Part shown: in pieces, positions 39,225-47,323 of the stretch
Layout: each line of letters starts with the position of its first letter
How positions within the stretch are numbered: position 1 is the stretch's first letter
From: DASUBV01 sp035763085
Lineage (GTDB): Bacteria > Actinomycetota > Actinomycetes > Streptosporangiales > Streptosporangiaceae
Assembly (NCBI GenBank): GCA_035763085.1
Contig: DASUBV010000340.1
Location: 1 to 51,006 of the forward strand
Length of the DNA stretch: 51,006 nucleotides
Reading direction: 5' to 3'
Notes under the pieces: generated by a model
Told to the model about the DNA's origin: nothing
The model's input: only the letters and a program-made list of their open reading frames with translations
Databases searched by the model: none
Translations under genes and position numbers: made by a program

Positions 39225-39899
39225 ATGCAGCGGTATGTCGTGACGGGCGCCCCGGGCGCTGGCAAGACGTCGGTCCTGCGCGAACTGCGCGCGCAGGGGT
39301 TCGCGGTCGTCGAGGAGGCGGCCACGGACGTGATCGCCCGCGAGCAGCAGCGCGGCATCGATGAGCCCTGGCGCGACGCAGGCTTCCTGACGCTGATCAC
39401 GCAGTTGCAGCGCGAGCGCCTGGGGCCGCAGGGCACCACCCCGGCCGCGCCGGGCAGCAGCCGGGCGGCGCCGGGCAGGCGGCCGGCGCAGGGCAGCAGG
39501 CTGCGTGCGCCGGGCAGCGCGGTAGCCCCGGACGGCAGCGGGCCGGCTGCGGGCGTCCAGGTGCATGACCGGTCGGTGCTGTGCACGCTGGCGCTCGCGC
39601 GGTTCCTGGGCTGTCCGGTGCCGCCCGTGCTGGCCGAGGAAGCGGACCGGGTGCTGCGCGAGCGGGTCTTTGAGCCGGCCGTGTTCCTGGTCCGCCCGCT
39701 CGGGTTCATCGAGGCCACGGCCGCCCGGCGGATCAGCTACGCCGATGCGCTGGTCTTCGGGAAGGTGCACGAGGAGGTCTACGCCGAGCACGGTTTCGAG
39801 CTGATCGAGATTCCCCCGGCCCCGGTCGCGGAGCGGTCGGCGCTCGTCAGCCGGCACATCGCGGCGCGCCGTGACCGCCGCCCCGGCCGGTCCGGGTAG
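39225..39899 (+). CDS. AAA-family ATPase/kinase with low-complexity insertion
   Basis: A 224-residue P-loop protein of the AAA_28 kind. Walker A is TGAPGAGKTSVLREL, then EEAATDVIAREQQRGIDEPWRDAGFL, HDRSVLCTLALARFLG and FLVRPLGFIEATAARRISYADAL. Between QLQRERLGPQG and VHDRSVLC there is an Ala/Pro/Gly/Ser/Arg segment of about 40 residues, encoded by degenerate repeats. AAGAGGG at the right spacing supports the ATG. Its role is unknown, and family members may be nucleotide or small-molecule kinases. It is monocistronic. Confidence 0.82.
   Translation: MQRYVVTGAPGAGKTSVLRELRAQGFAVVEEAATDVIAREQQRGIDEPWRDAGFLTLITQLQRERLGPQGTTPAAPGSSRAAPGRRPAQGSRLRAPGSAVAPDGSGPAAGVQVHDRSVLCTLALARFLGCPVPPVLAEEADRVLRERVFEPAVFLVRPLGFIEATAARRISYADALVFGKVHEEVYAEHGFELIEIPPAPVAERSALVSRHIAARRDRRPGRSG
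39446..39530. repeat. Degenerate GCGCCGGGCAGC-type repeat inside the AAA gene
   Basis: Four variants of CGCCGGGCAGC or CGCAGGGCAGC follow at about 18-24-base spacing and encode an APGSS/APGR-like linker. Confidence 0.5.
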
Positions 39900-39904
39900 C
39901 CGGC

Positions 39905-39941
39905 AGCCAGCCCGGGCTTCTACGGTCTGCGCGGGCTGGCT
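39905..39941. terminator. Candidate hairpin between convergent genes
   Basis: AGCCAGCCCG (39905-39914) pairs perfectly with CGGGCTGGCT (39932-39941) across a 17-base loop, between the ATPase and acyltransferase stops. Confidence 0.5.
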
Positions 39942-39996
39942 CCCGGCGGGCTGGCGCTGATCATGCGCCCCGGACGGTAGCGCCGGCCGGCCGCTG

Positions 39997-41691
39997 CTAG
40001 TCCCGCCCGCGGCCCGGTGACCCGTTCGCGCCGACGCCGGTGGGGACGGCCCCGGGGCGCCCGCTGGCACCGTGCGCCGCGCCGGCATGCCCGGCACCGA
40101 CCCGCGGACCGGGACGCCCGCCACTCGCGCGCCCGCCATGGCCGCTGCCGGGCGCGCCGCCGTGAGCGGCGCCGTTGCGGGCCGGCTCGCCGGCGCGCGC
40201 ACCGCCGTTGCTCCCGCTGCCTCCCGACCCGTTTCCGCCGGGCCCGTTCGCGGGTCTGCTGCCACGGGGCCCGCTGGCTCCGGGTCCGCTCGCCGCGGCA
40301 CCGTTCACTGCCGCGCCGCTGGCCGGGGCACCGTTGGCTGCCGGGCCGCCGGGCACCTGGCCGTTCGACGGGTGCCCGTTCGGCCCGTGGCCGTTCGCTG
40401 CGGCGCCGCTCGGCTGCCCGCTTTCAAAAGCAGGACCGCCGGCCATGGCCGGGCTGGCTTGCGCCGGGGCGGGCCGCGGGCCGGACAGGCGCACCCGGGA
40501 CACCGCCTCGCTGAGCCGGGCCTTCAGAACGGGGGCGAGCGGCCGTTCCACCCCGCGGTGAATCAGCCACGCGATGGCCAGCATCATCACGTAGGTGACA
40601 ACCGCCAGCACCAGCGGCGGCACGGAGTCGCGCAGGTAGGCGAAGACGGTGAACCCGATGTCCTGGTGGACCAGGTACAGCGGGTAGGTCAGCGCCCCGC
40701 CCACGGTCAGCCAGCGCCAGCTGACCCGGTCCAGGCGGTGCGTCGAGACCACGCCCATGACCACGAAGAACGCGCTGATCAGGATGACGACCTGGGGCGG
40801 CGGGCTGGTGTGCGGCTGGTTCACCGCGATCAGCCAGGAGTAGGCCACGATCGCCCACAGCAGCAGGTTGCTGCCGAACTTGTAGATCAGGAAGAAGGCG
40901 ATGCCGGCGATGAAGAACGGCGAGTACGGCGGGTTGATGATCATGTTGAGCACGGGGTTGTGCGAGTTCGCCGCCGGGATGGAGGCGACCGACCACAGCA
41001 CGCAGAAGGTGACCATCCGCCGGTACGTCACGCCGCCGATCGCCACCAGGCCGAACAGCAGGTAGAACGTCAGCTCGACGAACAGCGTCCAGTAGGCCGG
41101 GACGAGGTTCGGGACCCCGTAGGCGGACTGGACCATCGTGAAGTTCGTCAGCACCATCGACGGCTGGATCCCGGAGGTCAGCTTCGGGAATGTCATGAGC
41201 ACGGCGGCGGTCAGCAGGGTGGCCGTCCAGTACGCCGGGACGAGCCGGACCACGCGGGAGACGAAGAAATCCGCAGGGCGGCGGCCCCAGCCGCTCATGC
41301 AGATCACGAATCCGCTGATCATGAAGAACAGCTCGACGCCGGTCCAGCCGAATGTGGCGGCCTGGTGCAGGAAATGCGGGAAGATGTTGGCCGCCGAGGT
41401 GCCCCAGGCCAGGGCCTCACTGCGGCCCTGATGGCCGATTTTGGCGTTCGGAACCCCGATGTAGTGGTAGAACACCACCATCGTCGCGGCGAGCAGTCGC
41501 AGTCCATCCAGGACGGCCAGACGGCTCTTGGCGCCGGGCTGGGACGCCGGCGGGCGCTGGTCAGCAGTCACAGGCACCGAAGTACCGTATCTGCCTAGTT
41601 TGACTCTGACGGCTTTTCTGGCCGAAACCAGGATTCCGGACACCTCGCCCGAAGTTCCGGAAGGCTCATGCGCGTAGGGCGCGGGGGGCAT
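39997..41691 (-). CDS. Acyltransferase-3 family membrane protein with low-complexity tail
   Basis: A 564-residue protein. Residues about 55-395 are an Acyl_transf_3 (OafA-like) domain with ten or so helices. It opens LAVLDGLRLLAATMVVFYHYIG and includes GVELFFMISGFVICMSG and FVSRVVRLVPAYW. Such enzymes acylate exported sugars or antibiotics. From about residue 400 there is a 165-residue tail rich in Ala, Gly, Asn, Pro and Ser (ANGHGPNGHPSNGQVPGG and similar). The ATG at 41691 has AAGGAGCG upstream. A GTG 40 codons later has none. Monocistronic. Confidence 0.88.
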   Translation of the reverse strand: MPPAPYAHEPSGTSGEVSGILVSARKAVRVKLGRYGTSVPVTADQRPPASQPGAKSRLAVLDGLRLLAATMVVFYHYIGVPNAKIGHQGRSEALAWGTSAANIFPHFLHQAATFGWTGVELFFMISGFVICMSGWGRRPADFFVSRVVRLVPAYWTATLLTAAVLMTFPKLTSGIQPSMVLTNFTMVQSAYGVPNLVPAYWTLFVELTFYLLFGLVAIGGVTYRRMVTFCVLWSVASIPAANSHNPVLNMIINPPYSPFFIAGIAFFLIYKFGSNLLLWAIVAYSWLIAVNQPHTSPPPQVVILISAFFVVMGVVSTHRLDRVSWRWLTVGGALTYPLYLVHQDIGFTVFAYLRDSVPPLVLAVVTYVMMLAIAWLIHRGVERPLAPVLKARLSEAVSRVRLSGPRPAPAQASPAMAGGPAFESGQPSGAAANGHGPNGHPSNGQVPGGPAANGAPASGAAVNGAAASGPGASGPRGSRPANGPGGNGSGGSGSNGGARAGEPARNGAAHGGAPGSGHGGRASGGRPGPRVGAGHAGAAHGASGRPGAVPTGVGANGSPGRGRD

Positions 41692-41877
41692 AGAGCGCTC
41701 CTTCTATCCTGAGTACTCCCGCTACCCGCCACATTGCCGGTCATGCCTGCGGGCAGCAACCGTCCAGTAAACCCGAGTCTTCTGCGGGCGTCTTGCAGAC
41801 CGCCGAGGAGCAGCCGCAGGAACGAGCCGGGGCCCGGGCGGCGGAGAACTGTCCGATCCGGGTGGTTGACTGCCGGC

Positions 41878-42465
41878 ATGACACCCGACGGCGCCGGGCC
41901 GGCCGCGTTCGCGGCCCGGCCGCTGACCCGCTCGACGTGGGCCGACCTGGAGGAACTGTTCGGCCTGCCGGGCGGGTCGATCGTCCGCGGCTGCTGGTGC
42001 ATGTTCTACCGGCGGACCGGCAAGGACAGCGGGCTGAACGCCGAGCGGAACAAGCGGGCCCTGTGCGACCTGGTCAGTGATGGCGTGGTGCCCGGCCTGG
42101 TCGGCTATCTGGATGGCCGGCCGGCTGGGTGGATCAGCCTGGGCCCGCGCCCGGAGTACCTGAAACTGCGGCGCTCCCCGATCATGAAGCCGGTTGATGA
42201 CGCCGAGGTCTGGTCGGTGATCTGCAGCTATGTGGCCCGGCCCTACCGCGGCCAGGGCCTGCAGCACCGGCTGCTGGCAGCCGGGATCGAGCACGCGCGC
42301 GGCCACAGCGTGCAGATCCTGGAGGCCTACCCGGTCGACAAGGCGGAGCGCAGCCACGACGACTTCATGTTCTTCGGCTCGCGGAGCCTGTACGAGCAGG
42401 CCGGGTTCCGCGAGGTGGTCCGGCGCTCCCCCACCCGGGTGGTCATGCGCCTGGACCTGGCCTGA
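41878..42465 (+). CDS. GNAT-family N-acetyltransferase
   Basis: A 195-residue acetyltransferase. It has LEELFGLPGGSIVRGCWCMFYRR at the N terminus. GYLDGRPAGWISLGPR and then VICSYVARPYRGQGLQHRLL form the acetyl-CoA-binding motif (R/Q-x-x-G-x-G-like, RGQGLQ). LYEQAGFREVVRRSPTRVVMRLDL closes the fold. The Gly-Cys-Trp-Cys-x-x-Tyr segment is typical of a small actinobacterial/clostridial GNAT group. Substrate unknown. It is divergent from the acyltransferase across 186 bases. Confidence 0.88.
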   Translation: MTPDGAGPAAFAARPLTRSTWADLEELFGLPGGSIVRGCWCMFYRRTGKDSGLNAERNKRALCDLVSDGVVPGLVGYLDGRPAGWISLGPRPEYLKLRRSPIMKPVDDAEVWSVICSYVARPYRGQGLQHRLLAAGIEHARGHSVQILEAYPVDKAERSHDDFMFFGSRSLYEQAGFREVVRRSPTRVVMRLDLA

Positions 42466-43181
42466 CCTCACCTGGTTCTGCTGAGTGCCCGCGGCCAGCC
42501 TGGCCTGCGGGCGCCGGTCCGCGCGCCCGGTCCCGGGCAGCCCGCCGGCATTGCCATCAGGGCAATTCCTGAGCTGATCGTCAGGTGCGGCATAGGGTCC
42601 TCCCCATCCGGCTGTGATATGAGCCGGACTCCCACTTGGACAACCCGCTGCCCGCGCCGTTCCCGCAATCGGAAAAACGTGCTGGTACCGACGGGAAGGC
42701 ACCGGCTTCCGCGCCGCCGGCACGGCCCGGTCGCCGCCGGGGCACCGTGCCTGGCCGGGCTTTGCCAGCGCCCGGGAAAGCAGCGGCAAGACCTGCCGCG
42801 CCGGCCTCGCCGGCCCCGCACGGCCGGCGCCGCAGTAATGCGCCTCGCGGTAACCCAGCGGCCCATTCCGCGCCCCGGCCCGCCGATGGCGGACCCGTCC
42901 GCAATTGTGCGGCATGCTATCCACCGCGGGCTATATCACACGGCCAGCCGGTACTTCCGGTCAGCCGCCCTGGCCAGGTCCGGGTCGCCGGGCGGGCTAT
43001 TCCGCCATCTTGCGTAACTAGGCGGCAGCCCTCGGTGATAGTCACCGCCGGCATCACCGCGCGGACGCAAGACGGTAAAAGATTGCGTTTCTGCTCGTCA
43101 GCCCGCCGGCGCGGACTTGCGTTCTTGCGAAAATCGCGAGTCACTTTGACATCAGGCCCGAAAACCTGGACGATTTCTTAC
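42466..43181. other. 716-base region upstream of lsr2 without a supported gene
   Basis: The lsr2 frame stays open upstream to about 42636, but that stretch is Pro/Ala/Arg-rich without conserved features and is not taken as coding. Bases 43020-43180 are distinctly less GC-rich, with GCGA-AAA-TCGC at 43127-43137 and a candidate promoter at 43146. The rest shows nothing I can assign. Confidence 0.5.
43146..43174 (+). promoter_or_regulatory. Candidate lsr2 promoter giving a leaderless transcript
   Basis: TTGACA at 43146-43151 is a consensus -35. GACGAT at 43169-43174, with a 17-base spacer, is a weak -10. Transcription would begin close to the ATG at 43182, and no Shine-Dalgarno sequence is present. 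Confidence 0.4.
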
Positions 43182-43505
43182 ATGGCAAAGACTGTGAGCG
43201 TGGTCGTGACTGACGACCTAGACGGATCCCCCAATGCTGAGACCGTAGCGTTCAGCTTCGATGGCCAGAGTTACGAGATCGACCTCAGCGAGAAGAACGT
43301 CACCAAGCTGAAGACATCGCTGCAGCCATTTATGGATGCCGGGCGGCGGACTGCGCACCGCAGGGCCGTGAAGCCGGGCCGCAGCGCGAGCCCGCGGATC
43401 GACCGGGCCGCCGTGCGGGCGTGGGCGGCCCAGCAGGGCCTGAAGGTATCGGAGCGCGGCCGGATCAGCGCCGAGGTACTGAGCAAGTACGAGGCGTCGC
43501 ACTAG
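43182..43505 (+). CDS. lsr2: Lsr2-family nucleoid-associated protein
   Basis: A 107-residue H-NS-like xenogeneic silencer that bridges AT-rich DNA. The N-terminal oligomerisation part is MAKTVSVVVTDDLDGS with FSFDGQSYEIDLSEKN. The C-terminal DNA-binding domain, about 70-107, has the AT-hook-like loop WAAQQGLKVSERGRISAEVLSKYEA. The R-G-R core is present. The linker is rich in Arg and Lys. There is no ribosome binding site before the ATG, consistent with leaderless translation. A perfect hairpin terminator follows. Confidence 0.95.
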   Translation: MAKTVSVVVTDDLDGSPNAETVAFSFDGQSYEIDLSEKNVTKLKTSLQPFMDAGRRTAHRRAVKPGRSASPRIDRAAVRAWAAQQGLKVSERGRISAEVLSKYEASH

Positions 43506-43571
43506 GCGGAGCGGCGCTAGGGGGAGCGGCGCAGGCGGAGCGGCGGCCCGGGTCAGCTGCCCGCAGCACCG

Positions 43572-43610
43572 GGCCAGGACTGGCCACCCCGCTAATGGCC
43601 AGTCCTGGCC
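43572..43610. terminator. Strong bidirectional hairpin terminator
   Basis: GGCCAGGACTGGCC (43572-43585) and GGCCAGTCCTGGCC (43597-43610) form a perfect 14-base-pair stem with an 11-base loop, between the convergent lsr2 and iminopeptidase genes. Confidence 0.8.
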
Positions 43611-43668
43611 GGGCACACCCCGGTCATTCAGGTCGGCCTGGCCCGGCCAGCAGCGCCGGGCGCTCTGG

Positions 43669-44586
43669 TCAGTCGTGCCGGCGCAGGAATGCCCGTAGCC
43701 GGCCCACGTAAGCCTCGCGCTCTTCCACGAAGGCCATGTGCGAGCTGCCCTCGAACACGCTCAGCTCAGCGTCGGCCAGCTCGTCCGCGACCGCCCGCAT
43801 CGCCTCCGGCGTCGCCTCGTCATGACGGCCCGCCGTGACGAGGGCCGGCACCCGGATCTCCCCGAGCCGGCCGCGAACATCGAAGTCGCGCAGCGTCCCG
43901 GTGACCGGGCCGAACTCGCTGGCCCCCCACATCGCCCCGTAGATGTCGGCGCTCATCCCGGCGAACGACCGCTCCACGCAGTCCGGCCACGGCTGCACCC
44001 GGCACACGTGCTCCCGGTAATACGCCGCGATCACGGCGACGTACTCCGGGCAGCCGAGCCAGTCGCGGGCCTCATGATGGTCGAGCACTGCCTGCTGCTC
44101 GGCCGGCAGCTGCGCCCGGAGCCGCGCCGCGTCCTCGATCCACTCCGCCACGCTGGCGGGGGCGCTGGAGATGGTCACGCTGCGCGGCGGTGCCGGCTGG
44201 CCCAGCAGGTAGCTCATCGCCAGCCAGCCGCCCCACGAGTTCCCGAACAGGTGCATGGCCCCGAGGCCCAGGCCAGCGCGGACCGCGGCCACCTCGGCCA
44301 CCGCCCGGTCCACCGTCCACAAGTCCGCGCCGCCCGCTGCCGCCGCGCCCGATTCCAGCGGGGACCGGCCGCAGCCGAGCTGGTCGTAGAACACCACCGG
44401 CCGCTCGTCCGCCAGGTCGGCCAGCGGCTCCAGGTAGTCGTGCGGGATGCCGGGCCCGCCGTGCAGGCACAGCAGCGGCACGCCCGGCGCGTCCGGCCCG
44501 TGGATCGCGTACCACACTCGCCCGCCGGGGACGTCCGCGAAGCCCTCTGCCACCGGCCGCTGCTGAACCGGGCCGCCTGCCGTCAT
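43669..44586 (-). CDS. Proline iminopeptidase-type alpha/beta hydrolase (S33)
   Basis: A 305-residue serine peptidase that removes N-terminal proline or similar residues from peptides. The oxyanion motif is LHGGPGIPHDY (HGGPG at 42-46). The nucleophile elbow is GNSWGG, with S117. The catalytic Asp is in AGRHDEATP and the His in GSSHMAF. GGAAGG upstream sets the start. It follows an APC permease gene by 35 bases, so uptake of amino acids or peptides and their hydrolysis are probably linked. Other S33 activities (for example amide hydrolysis) cannot be excluded. Confidence 0.9.
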   Translation of the reverse strand: MTAGGPVQQRPVAEGFADVPGGRVWYAIHGPDAPGVPLLCLHGGPGIPHDYLEPLADLADERPVVFYDQLGCGRSPLESGAAAAGGADLWTVDRAVAEVAAVRAGLGLGAMHLFGNSWGGWLAMSYLLGQPAPPRSVTISSAPASVAEWIEDAARLRAQLPAEQQAVLDHHEARDWLGCPEYVAVIAAYYREHVCRVQPWPDCVERSFAGMSADIYGAMWGASEFGPVTGTLRDFDVRGRLGEIRVPALVTAGRHDEATPEAMRAVADELADAELSVFEGSSHMAFVEEREAYVGRLRAFLRRHD

Positions 44587-44621
44587 GCTCGTCCTTCCGT
44601 CGTCATGCTCGCTCTGCCGCG

Positions 44622-46067
44622 CTAGCCCGTGTGCTCGGTCAGGGTCAGGGTGGCCAGCGGCCGGCGCATCCGCCACCGGATCGCCCAGATCGCCCCGATC
44701 ACGGCCCAGGCCAGCGAGAACCAGACAATGCTGCTGCCCGACTTGAACGGCAGGCCCAGCTCGGAGACGAAGAACGACTTGTACAGGATGTAGGCGTCGA
44801 TGGCGATCCCGGCAACCGGGATGATGCCGTTCAGCCACACATTGAACTCATCCCGCCGGACCCGCAGGTGATAGAAGATGTTCGCCACGTTGGCGAAGAT
44901 GTAGAGCACCAGGACGAAGAACACGAACACCTCGCCGGCGTAGGCATAGCCCTCGCCGATGCCGCCCTGCCACAGCGCCAGGACCAGCAGCGCGGCCGTG
45001 GCGAACGCCAGCGTGGCCACCTCGGCCCGCCACGGCGTGGCGAACCGCGGGTGCAGCCGGGCGAAGTAGCCCGGCGCGAAGCCCTCCCGCGACACCGCGT
45101 ACAGCGACCGGCTCGCCGCGTACAGGCCCGCGCCGAAGCTCGCGATCGTCGCGGTGAACCCGGTGATCGACACCAGGACCGCGAAGCCGCCGATGTAGTG
45201 CTGGGCGATCGGCAGGACGGGCGTGATCTGGCCCTGGCTGACGTACCTGGCGACCTCCGAGACCGGCACCGCGATCGCGAACGCGTACGAGCTCAGCGTC
45301 CAGAACAGCCCGGCCAGCAGCGTAATGGCGATGGTGGCCAGCGGGATCAGCCGCCGCGGCGTGTGCGCCTCCTCGGCGACCGGCGCGATCGAGTCGACCC
45401 CGGCGATCGACAAGAACGCGAAGATGATGCCGAGCGAGATCCCGGCGAACCCGGCGGTGGCGCCGGTCGGGTCGAACGGCTTGCCGCTGAAGTGCCCGAG
45501 CACGCCGCCGCGCGCCACGATGATCACGGCCAGCACGGCCACGAACGTGGTCTCCAGGATCATCAGCGTGCCGATGATGGCCGACGACAGCTTGACGTTG
45601 TTGTGGTTCATGAACGCGATGACCAAGACCGAGAACAGCCCGCCGGCGATACCGGTCCAGGTGTTGGCCGCCACGCCGGCGTAGCTCAGCAGGGCGTTGA
45701 AGAACAGCGCGAACGACAGCGGGTACAGCGCCGAGACCACCATGTAGGTGGTGATCATCACCCAGCCCAGCCACAGGCCGAGCGTGGGCGAGGTCGATTC
45801 CCAGACCCACGTGTAGCTGCTCCCGGCCGACGGCCGGCGCCCGCTCATCACCGCGAAGCTGACCGCCGTCGGGATCACCGCCAGCGTGATCACGATGAAC
45901 ATGAACGGCATGATCGGACCGCCCGCGTCGGTCTCCATGAATCCCATGTTGAGATAGAGGGCGGGGACCAGGGAGAAGTACGCCAGGCCGATGAAGATCA
46001 GCCGCCGCGTGTTGAGACTGCCCGAGCGGAGCGTCGCCGCGGGCGCCTCGCTGCCGGTCGCTGCCAC
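44622..46067 (-). CDS. APC superfamily amino acid permease
   Basis: A 481-residue transporter with about twelve helices. It has FIGLAYFSLVPALYLNMGFME near the N terminus, SGRRPSAGSSYTWVW, the helix-6 region FLSIAGVDSIAPVAEEAHTPRRL and a C-terminal charged tail. The GTG start has GAGGAGGCG upstream. It heads a two-gene unit with the iminopeptidase and is not closely similar to the permease at 18688. It probably imports an amino acid or amine. Substrate not deducible. Confidence 0.9.
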   Translation of the reverse strand: MAATGSEAPAATLRSGSLNTRRLIFIGLAYFSLVPALYLNMGFMETDAGGPIMPFMFIVITLAVIPTAVSFAVMSGRRPSAGSSYTWVWESTSPTLGLWLGWVMITTYMVVSALYPLSFALFFNALLSYAGVAANTWTGIAGGLFSVLVIAFMNHNNVKLSSAIIGTLMILETTFVAVLAVIIVARGGVLGHFSGKPFDPTGATAGFAGISLGIIFAFLSIAGVDSIAPVAEEAHTPRRLIPLATIAITLLAGLFWTLSSYAFAIAVPVSEVARYVSQGQITPVLPIAQHYIGGFAVLVSITGFTATIASFGAGLYAASRSLYAVSREGFAPGYFARLHPRFATPWRAEVATLAFATAALLVLALWQGGIGEGYAYAGEVFVFFVLVLYIFANVANIFYHLRVRRDEFNVWLNGIIPVAGIAIDAYILYKSFFVSELGLPFKSGSSIVWFSLAWAVIGAIWAIRWRMRRPLATLTLTEHTG

Positions 46068-46386
46068 CTAGGCGCCTCCTCGGGCCGGGGCCCGCGCCAG
46101 GCGCCAGGCCGCCAAATGGTTCTAAGAACAGACCTTAAAGACCGGCCGTGAAGATCGTCAAGAAATAACCCCAGAAAAGCCCATTCGAAACGAGCCCGGG
46201 GCGCGGCCAGCCCGGCACGGCGGCGTCGCCGCGCCGACTCGCCGGAGCGGGCCGGGCGGGCGCGTGCGCAGGCGGCCGGGACCGGCGGCGCTGCGGCTCG
46301 CTCGCGGGTCAGCGGGTCAGCGGTCAGCGGGTCGCTCGCGGGGCCAGCCAGTCAGCGATCCGCTCGCGGGGTCAGCGGCTCGCGGG
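46068..46386. other. 319-base gap with tandem repeat
   Basis: It contains the permease promoter side, which is AT-richer at about 46115-46190, and a repeat array from 46294 to the response-regulator stop codon. No gene is supported. Confidence 0.5.
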
Positions 46387-46390
46387 TCAG
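46294..46390. repeat. Tandem GCTCGCGGGTCAGCG-type repeat
   Basis: It begins with the 19-mer also found at 21384 and continues as four or more degenerate copies of GCTCGCGGG-TCAGCG. The last copy supplies the response-regulator stop codon (TCA at 46387-46389 on the plus strand). Confidence 0.75.
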
Positions 46391-47031
46391 CGGCCCAGGT
46401 AGGCCAGGACGGCCAGCACCCGGCGGTTGTCGTCGTCCGAGGGCTGCAGGCCCAGGCGGCTGAAGATCGACGCGGTGTGCTTGGCCACGGCCCGCTCGGT
46501 GATGACGAGCTGCTGGGCGATGGCCGCGTTGGACCGCCCCTCCGCCATCAGGCCCAGGACCTCGCGCTCGCGCGGGCTGAGCGCGGTCAGGGCACCGTTG
46601 CCGGAGTTACTGTCCAGCAGGCGGGCGATCACCTCGGGGTCCATCGCGGTGCCGCCGCCAGCCACCCGGCGCACCGCGTCCAGGAACTGGGTGCTGTCCA
46701 GGACCCGGTCCTTGAGCAGGTAGCCGATGCCGCCAGTGCCGCCGGCCAGCAGCTCGCGGGCATACAGCTGCTCGACGTACTGGGACAGCACCAGGACCGG
46801 CAGGTCAGGCTGCGCACCGCGGGCAGCGATGGCGGCCCGCAGGCCCTCGTCGGTGAACGTCGGCGGCAGCCGGACGTCGACAATGGCCACGTCAGGCCGG
46901 TCCGAGGTCACCGCGGCCAGCAAGTCGGATCCGTTGTCGACGGCGGCGACAACCTCGAGGCCGTGCGCCTGCAGCAGCCGGGTCAGGCCATCGCGCAGCA
47001 GGAACAGGTCCTCGGCGATGACCACGCGCAC
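46387..47031 (-). CDS. NarL/LuxR-type response regulator
   Basis: A 214-residue two-component regulator. The receiver domain has acidic E7-D8, phospho-acceptor D52 in AIVDVRLPP and the Lys in GYLLKDRV. The C-terminal LuxR helix-turn-helix is LSPREREVLGLMAEGRSNAAIAQQL and ITERAVAKHTASIFSRLGL. It starts at GTG behind AGGGGGA. No histidine kinase lies nearby in the window, so it is an orphan here. The stop codon lies within a tandem repeat, so the last residues may have been shaped by repeat expansion. Confidence 0.93.
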   Translation of the reverse strand: MRVVIAEDLFLLRDGLTRLLQAHGLEVVAAVDNGSDLLAAVTSDRPDVAIVDVRLPPTFTDEGLRAAIAARGAQPDLPVLVLSQYVEQLYARELLAGGTGGIGYLLKDRVLDSTQFLDAVRRVAGGGTAMDPEVIARLLDSNSGNGALTALSPREREVLGLMAEGRSNAAIAQQLVITERAVAKHTASIFSRLGLQPSDDDNRRVLAVLAYLGR

Positions 47032-47129
47032 CCGGTCCCCCTGCTCGCTGCGAACTGACGATGACTGTCCCCTGGCCAGTCTGCCGTGTGGGGAGCGGTG
47101 CCCGCACTGGCACTGGGCCCCGGACCGGA

Positions 47130-47147
47130 GGTGTACCTAGGTGCACC
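47130..47147. promoter_or_regulatory. Palindrome with ACCTAGGT core upstream of the response regulator
   Basis: GGTGTACCTAGGTGCACC is palindromic at 16 of 18 positions with a perfect ACCTAGGT core, about 100 bases before the response-regulator start. It is a possible operator. CTAG is rare in this DNA. Confidence 0.4.
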
Positions 47148-47323
47148 CCGGCGCCAGCGCCTGGCCAGCCTGGCCGGCGCCCGGGCACGCACGCAGCGCG
47201 CTCCCGGACAGGGTGCGGCCGCGCGGGCGGCGCTCACGCCCTGCGGTCATCGGCGCAGGCACCGGGCGGGCTGAGGACGGTCATGCCCCTGGCATGCCCG
47301 ATTTGCACAGGTCCCCGGTCACG

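Noticed and set aside
42636..43181. N-terminal extension of Lsr2
   Set aside because: Pro/Ala/Arg-rich with no resemblance to Lsr2, which always begins MAKTV-like. The true start is at 43182.
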